A stretch of 64,000 nt of DNA from Eurosta solidaginis (lineage: Eukaryota; Arthropoda; Insecta; Diptera; Tephritidae). Both the position numbers and the translations under genes were made by a program. The DNA lies in contig NC_090319.1 in the NCBI RefSeq assembly GCF_040869045.1, positions 263,392,897 through 263,456,896 of the forward strand, given 5' to 3'. Position 1 is the first letter of the stretch, and the number at the start of each line of letters is the position of its first letter. Below, piece by piece: positions 58,661 through 64,000 of this stretch. The notes beneath the pieces were generated by a model. It did not search any database, had not been told where the DNA came from, and saw nothing but the letters and a program-made list of their open reading frames with translations.

Positions 58661-59971
58661 CATCATCTGTTGGATACCGCTAATTTATTTATATATGTAA
58701 TACCTGCCAAGATTTTAAGGGTTTTTTATTTCGCCCTGCAGAACTTTTTCATTTTCTTCTACTTAATATGGTAGGTGTCACAACCATTTTATAAAGTTTT
58801 TGCTAAAGTTATATTTTAGCATCAATAAAACAATCCAATTACCTTACCATGCTTCATCCCTTTTTTCGTATTTGGTATAGAATTATGGCATTTTTTCATT
58901 TTTCGTAATTTTCGATATCGAAAAAGTGGGCGTGGTCATAGTCGGATTTCGTTCATTTTTCATACCAAGATAAAGTGAGTTCAGGTAAGCACGTGAACTA
59001 AGTTCATTAAAGATATGTCGATTTTTGCTCAAGTTATCGTGTTAACGGCCATGCGGAAGGACAGACGGACGACTGTGTATAAAAACTGGGCGTGGCATCA
59101 ACCGATTTCGCCCATTTTCACAGAAAACAGTTAACGTCATAAAATCTATGTCCCTACCAAATTTCAAAAGGAATGGTTAATTTTTGTTCGACTTATGGCG
59201 TTAAACGTATCCTAGACAAATTAAATGAAAAAGGGCGGAGCCACGCCCATTTTGAAATTTCCTTTTATTTTTGTATTTTGTTGCACCATATCATTACTGG
59301 AATTGAATGTTGACATAATTTACTTATATACTGTAAAGATATTAAATTTTTTGTTAAAATTTTACTTTAAAAAAAATTTTTTTTTAAAAGTGGGGGTGTT
59401 GCTTCTCCGATTTTGCTAATTTTTATTAAACGTACATATAGTAATAGGAGTAACGTTCCTGCCAAATTTCATCATGATATCTTCAACGACTGCCAAATTA
59501 CAGCTTGCAAAATTTTTAAATTACCTTATTTTAAAAGTGGGCGGTGCCACGCCCATTGTCAAAAATTTTACTAATTTTCCATTCTGCGTCATATGTTCAA
59601 CTCATCTACAAAGTTTCGTCGCTTTAGCTGTCTTTTGTAATGAATTATCGCACTTTTTCGGTTTTTCGAAATTTTCGATATCGAAAAAGTGGGCGTGGTT
59701 ATAGTCCGATATCGTTCATTTTAAATAGCGATCTGAGATGAGTGCTCAGGAACCTACATACCAAATTTAATCAAGATACCTCAAATTTTGCTCAAGTTAT
59801 CGTGTTAACGGACGGACGGACGGACGGACATGACTCAATCAAATTTTTTTTCGATCCTGATTATTTTGATATATGGAAGTCTATATCTATCTCGATTCCT
59901 TTATATATGTACAACCAACCGTTATCCAATCAAACTTAATATACTCTGTGAGTTCTGCTCAACTGAGTATA
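56565..59971 (+). mobile_element. Minisatellite-bearing non-coding element, copy 3 (left-truncated)
   Basis: Same plan as 11868-15138: 130-bp array (56565-58660), ACATCATCTGTTGGATACCGC block, GTGGGCGTGG-rich tail, GGAC microsatellite (59809-59829), and a right end closing GTTCTGCTCAACTGAGTATA. The left end (GTAAGGAAGGC) is missing; the array starts directly after the SINE. Tail identity with copy 1 is high throughout. Confidence 0.8.
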
Positions 59972-60650
59972 TGTAAAAACATCAATCGCAATTTCTTCCC
60001 AACACGCACAACCGAGAATATATGCTATATATTTAGTTCTAGCCGAACCTAGGTTTACGTATTTTTTATCTATCTCATTAACTGTTTTACATAGTTGAAA
60101 AGATTATTTACTACAAAAACGAACGCCTGGTTCGCTTTGTTTTGTTGCAGTTCTAGGCTGGGAGCGTACGGAAAAAGGGGTGTTGCACAATAAACAGTTA
60201 TAAATATCTTTTATCTTATACAAACACTGTCGATATAAAGTAAAATTGCAAATAAACAAATCATTGGTAGAAGTACGATATCGCATATCTTGAATTCCGA
60301 AATCGGTATACGTACTGCTGCACAAACTATGAAGAGGGGCCAACTATTTTACACAATGATTGCCTAGTGAAAGTCGCACCCATCAAGGCTGAAGCAACAT
60401 ACCTTTAAAAAACGCGCAATATTATATTTTTTAAAAGCTTCTAGTGCCGGGGTTTTATTTTATCGGCCAAGAAACATGCCAATTTTCATTTTATGGGGCC
60501 TTGACGAAATTTTATGAACATTTTCTCTATAGCAGGGGACCGCATTCCATAGCACAATTGTACTACGATTTCAAAAGCGAAGGTGCAATCACTTAAATTT
60601 TTTGAGGTGTTTACAAATTTTTTAAGTGAGGTTTTTAAAAAATTTTCATA
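59972..60650. other. Non-coding stretch
   Basis: No gene recognised. The minus-strand ORF at 60486-60728 runs across the boundary of the hAT element at 60660, so it is a chance frame. Confidence 0.4.
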
Positions 60651-60659
60651 TGCTATCTG

Positions 60660-61639
60660 CTGTGGCGTAGTAAGGTTTTCTTGCGCGCGGGGAAAAAAAT
60701 AAGTAATTCTAACAGAGCTTAATTTCAATTTCTTTTCTACAGCAAAGTAATATCTTTTCAGTCACATATTTCGATGAAAAGGTCTGTTCCATCGAAATCT
60801 GTATTATAAAACTCACCCAAGTTCTTTAAACTTTCTTTTAAAGTCGTTATTATCCCTGTTTAACAAATTTCCAACGTTTAAGATACGTTGGATACGATCG
60901 AGAACACTTTTCGTAACGCGTGAAATTTCACATTATGCGAAAAGACCAACATCTCTAGCCGATTCTCCGGGAATTTTGCGGCGCCTTCTTACACGTTTTA
61001 CTTTATCAATATCCCATTTTTCACAAAAAGACTTCGCTTTTTCTATTGCTTCTTCACAGATAGTGTCCCGAGTTTCAGATAGTTCAGTCGCTTATGATTT
61101 AAGATCATGATACGCTTCTCTAAAATTCATCCCCGGAGCTTGTTATCTGAGCTACGCACGATCAATCCTCCTTAAGCTTTCATACCATAAATGAGCTAAT
61201 GGTATGAAACTAAAATTTGGTATATTTTGCAACAGAACTGTAGCTTCGCTTCGTCACGTGTGGCGTCATTGTCCTCTGCTAATTGTTCTAACTGTTCTAC
61301 TACATTCTCTGGTTCATTGACGATAACGCTAACCGCTTGTATTCTGGAGCTCCATCGTGTTTCAGATTCACGTTTGACAGTTTTTGTTGCAGCATTTTTT
61401 AATAATTCCCAGCGCAACGTTGAACGAGAGAAAATAAGATATATGGTTTCAATTTTTCCACAACCTGTCGCAAGTGTTCCGGATATATGCAAGGATTTTT
61501 TAGTGTAGAAAAATTTTTCCAGGGATCAGTTATAATAAAAAGACAAATTATCCACGAAGTTCTGCTTTGCGGACCAATTGGGGCCCCCTGTGAGTACCGC
61601 CCAGGGCAATATGCCCCCTCCCCTCTCACTACGCCACTG
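60660..61639 (-). mobile_element. hAT element with 8-bp TSD GCTATCTG, internally deleted
   Basis: The exact 8-bp duplication GCTATCTG stands at 60652-60659 and 61640-61647. The ends are CTGTGGCGTAGTAAGG and, inward, CAGTGGCGTAGTGAGAGG; the left is one base off the family CAGTGGCGTAG. The interior codes for a degraded hAT-type transposase on the minus strand. At 980 bp it is far shorter than an autonomous hAT. Confidence 0.88.
60730..61560 (-). pseudogene. hAT transposase remnant (ZMYM1/DUF4371-like)
   Basis: Frame 61196-61492 has FSRSTLRWELLKNAATKTVK, then RESETRWSSRIQAV and VVEQLEQLAEDNDATRDEAK. This is the pattern of hAT transposases annotated as zinc finger MYM-type protein 1-like. Downstream, across stops, minus-strand sequence at about 61060-60890 reads SFCEKWDIDKVKRVRRRRK and similar. 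The N-terminal zinc finger and most of the catalytic domain are absent. Confidence 0.65.
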
Positions 61640-61670
61640 GCTATCTGACAACTTCAAGTTTAGTACTTTC

Positions 61671-61937
61671 CTCTTGGCAGACAAACAGGTATTATTTTAT
61701 ACTTACTTAGCTTAAGTATCTCTGAATACGGACAAACATTTTCGAAACTTTTTGATGAAGACGACGATTGCTAAATAATAATTTCAATATAAACAAAGAA
61801 ATGTATAGTTTTGTTTAACAAAACTTGAAATTACATATACTACAAAAAATCCTCTTCTTTTTGTACTGCAACGCCTTATACTCTTAATGACTTCGTTCGA
61901 CAAGTACGTCACATTGCAATCGAAAACATGATAACAA
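61671..61937 (-). pseudogene. Dead duplicate of CYP12 exons 1 and 2
   Basis: Exon 1 equivalent is 61937-61852 (86 nt versus 105 in the intact gene). It has TTG in place of ATG, a 19-nt deletion and an in-frame TAA. Exon 2 equivalent is 61770-61671, exactly 100 nt as in the intact gene, with FENVCPYSE parallel to LENARPYSE. Both 5' splice sites have changed from GT to GA. The remaining exons are not found between here and the gene; a hAT element is inserted 24 bp past exon 2. Upstream sequence is also shared with the gene. Confidence 0.85.
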
Positions 61938-62279
61938 TGTGTATGCACAACTTGTTAATCTAAGTCGGGAACAATAAGAAATTCATTAATTACAAATACT
62001 GAAAAATAAAAGCGAACAAGTAAGCTACTAAGCTTTTCACTATTCAAATCAAACAAAAAACAAATCTTCACACAACAACGTTTGTAAACAAATGGAAAAA
62101 ATAAACATCTAGAATGAAAATATAAGTTTAAGTGCTCAGTGGGTTTCGCATGCATTGCGAATAATTTAAAAAGCTTTACATAAATCTACTCAATTTTATC
62201 AACAAATTAAATTAAGACACGCTTAAGCAGAGACTTACAAGCTTTTAATAAGCTGGAACATTGATTTTATACATTTCGT

Positions 62280-62730
62280 TCCATCGTTTTGGTATCGAAA
62301 AGTTATCGCTTTGTTATCCGAGTGCTATAAATTTGTTATACGCATATTATTAATATGCTATAAAGAAGTTATCGATTTGTTATCGGAAATCTATCGGTTT
62401 ACCATAGTATATTTATCGATTATTTATTGAAAAGTAACCTATATGTTCTCTCTGTTTTGCAAAAAGATAAATCGATTTCATATCGAAATACAATCGATTT
62501 TTTATCGAAAAGTTGTAGATTTTTAATCGGAGTGCTACCTACTTGTTATCAGCGTATTGTCGATTTGTTATCGACAAGTCATAGGTTTGTTAAGAAACAG
62601 ATACTAATAAAACTTCAATAAAAAATCGATGACAAATTTTTAACCCGTTGTTAACAAGATGATAAAAGCTCAAAAATAAGCCCATGGCTCGGCGAAAACT
62701 TGCCGATAACAAACTGATAAATCGAAGACG
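62280..62730. repeat. TATCGAT-rich degenerate block upstream of the P450 pseudogene
   Basis: Words such as GAAAAGTTATCGC, GTTATCGATTTGTTATCGG and AACAAACTGATAA at short spacing. It resembles the block in intron 4 of the intact gene. Confidence 0.6.
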
Positions 62731-62879
62731 TTTTCCATAGTAGGCCAATAAAAATCATCATAAGCGACAAGGGGACGACTAGGCTCCTCTCAACTAGTCC
62801 GAAATAATTTCTTTCTAGTAGAGTTGCCTCTGTAGTGGGTTCACTTCAATGCGAGCTTAAGTTAACATAAAACTATTTG

Positions 62880-63430
62880 TTTTCTAGACGTAGACCTGTA
62901 TGGTTACACATCAAACTTTAGAAGTATGTACACTGGCACCTTTACTTAGATCTATTGTGGTATCCCTTTCACCCTATTATTGTATGTGACTCTTCAGGCT
63001 AGAGCAACGCATTTGAAGAGAATGTGAACCATCGTTTGATCCTCCAGCTCACAAAAACGCCTGTTTTATCTACGTTATAGATTTAACTTACTTAGGTAAT
63101 ATCGTAGATTACAGTGTCCTGCATAGTACCCAATGAGAGTTCGTGGGCACTTTTTGTTAGATTAATGAGTTTGGTTGATACTCTAGTTGCTGAGGGTATA
63201 ACGAATTTAACCTGTTTTTGGCTTGAGCAGTCAGTTTTGTTTCCCACTTACTTATGCACAACTAAGTAGTCTACCTGCTCATTAACTTAATGTCCCTGAT
63301 GAACGGGAACCCATCCTAACAAAAGCTTGGTCATCTAGAACCCCAATTCGTTCATCCTCTAGCTTAAAAGTAGCTGCGTAAGACTAAAACTTCTCAAGGA
63401 TAATCCTCTTCATAAACACTCTCTACCTCA
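62880..63430 (-). mobile_element. Decayed LINE remnant (RNase H end and C-terminus)
   Basis: Reading downwards on the minus strand: LGWVPVHQGH (a worn WVPGHxG RNase H motif), NEQVDYLVV, LTKSAHELSLGTMQDTVIYD and a final cysteine/histidine-like part near 63060. These are in the family order. Many stops; no intact frame. Confidence 0.5.
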
Positions 63431-64000
63431 ACTTTCTATTGCATGGACTTCTGCCTGGTATATAGGGAAGTATTTGAATTTGGTCCATAGATACCATTTC
63501 CCGTTTTTCCGTCATTAAAATTCAAGAGTACTTGATACTCACGACTATTTTTTATTTGATATTTGTACTAAAGTCGGTACCTTGAGTGGATTCTTTTGGG
63601 AAATTTGTTTTCCTGGAGATATCGTCAAAATTCGTGGGATATTGTGGAAATTGTTGACAATTTTCCTGGTTTCCTAAACTATATTACGGAGCTGCATTAG
63701 AACATTTCTGAAGGTGCCATCTGTTTTTTTGTCCGACATACTCCATGATTTACATAAGCTTCCCCCTATAATTATCGCAAAAATTACAAATTCAAAGGTT
63801 TAGCAAATTTTGCGTCTTTATAAACCCATCAGTTCTCTGGAAATCAAACAAATATAGAGGGAATACAAGGGAAATAGTGAAAGAAGTTCGAAAAAATATA
63901 TCACATGATGAGTGTGGTTAGATAAAGCAGGTGGTGAGCGGAGGACCACGTGGAAGTAATCTGGTTGGACGAATGTGCCGCCACCCTGAACTCACTGAGG
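63430..64000. other. Non-coding stretch at the window end
   Basis: No gene or repeat boundary recognised. Words of the type GGGAAATTTGTTTTCCTGG suggest another degenerate simple repeat. Confidence 0.4.

Noticed and set aside
60486..60728. 80-codon minus-strand ORF
   Set aside because: It crosses the hAT boundary at 60660, mixing host and transposon sequence.

Overview
The window is insect nuclear DNA, almost certainly from a higher fly and most likely a tephritid or related acalyptrate. The reasons are one intron-containing CYP12-type mitochondrial cytochrome P450 gene, a gypsy-group retrotransposon primed by tRNA-Ser, non-LTR elements with fly-type ends, and a Transib transposon. The DNA is AT-rich and dominated by transposable elements, many of them nested. 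All boundaries, TIRs and target-site duplications (TSDs) were read by eye from the sequence; no database search was run, so family names rest on motif recognition.

Layout. 1-2090: no recognisable gene, one possible membrane ORF. 2094-7290: two non-LTR elements lying head to head; the second is nearly complete but riddled with frameshifts. 10020-11110: another decayed LINE. 11868-15138: a non-coding element carrying about 14 copies of a 130-bp minisatellite. 16760-19330: a diverged relative of that element, split by a Mutator-like DNA transposon (17122-18897) that itself holds an RTE-like LINE; a MITE sits in the TA tail (19371-19935). 23110-23640: RTE remnant. 25498-31569: a gypsy-group provirus on the minus strand with two LTRs and a CGCA TSD, dead in gag and pol, invaded by a solo LTR (30472-31022). 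33336-38256: a second solo LTR of that family, itself split by a hAT MITE (33368-33958) and by a 3.3-kb long-TIR DNA transposon (34717-38060). 38646-41694: a Transib element whose ends carry the heptamer CACAGTG and whose decayed transposase is RAG1-like. 42272-52329: the P450 gene, six exons on the minus strand, with a repeat-filled 6.7-kb second intron. 53623-54134: third solo LTR. 56385-59971: a tRNA-like SINE joined to a second large minisatellite element. 60660-61639: a shrunken hAT element. 61671-61937: first two exons of a dead P450 duplicate. 62880-63430: LINE remnant.

The P450 is the only host gene with an intact reading frame that I can support. The tandem dead copy 9.6 kb upstream retains exon lengths and upstream sequence, so the locus was a P450 cluster that has since been broken up by transposons. 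No tRNA, rRNA, CRISPR or bacterial features were seen.
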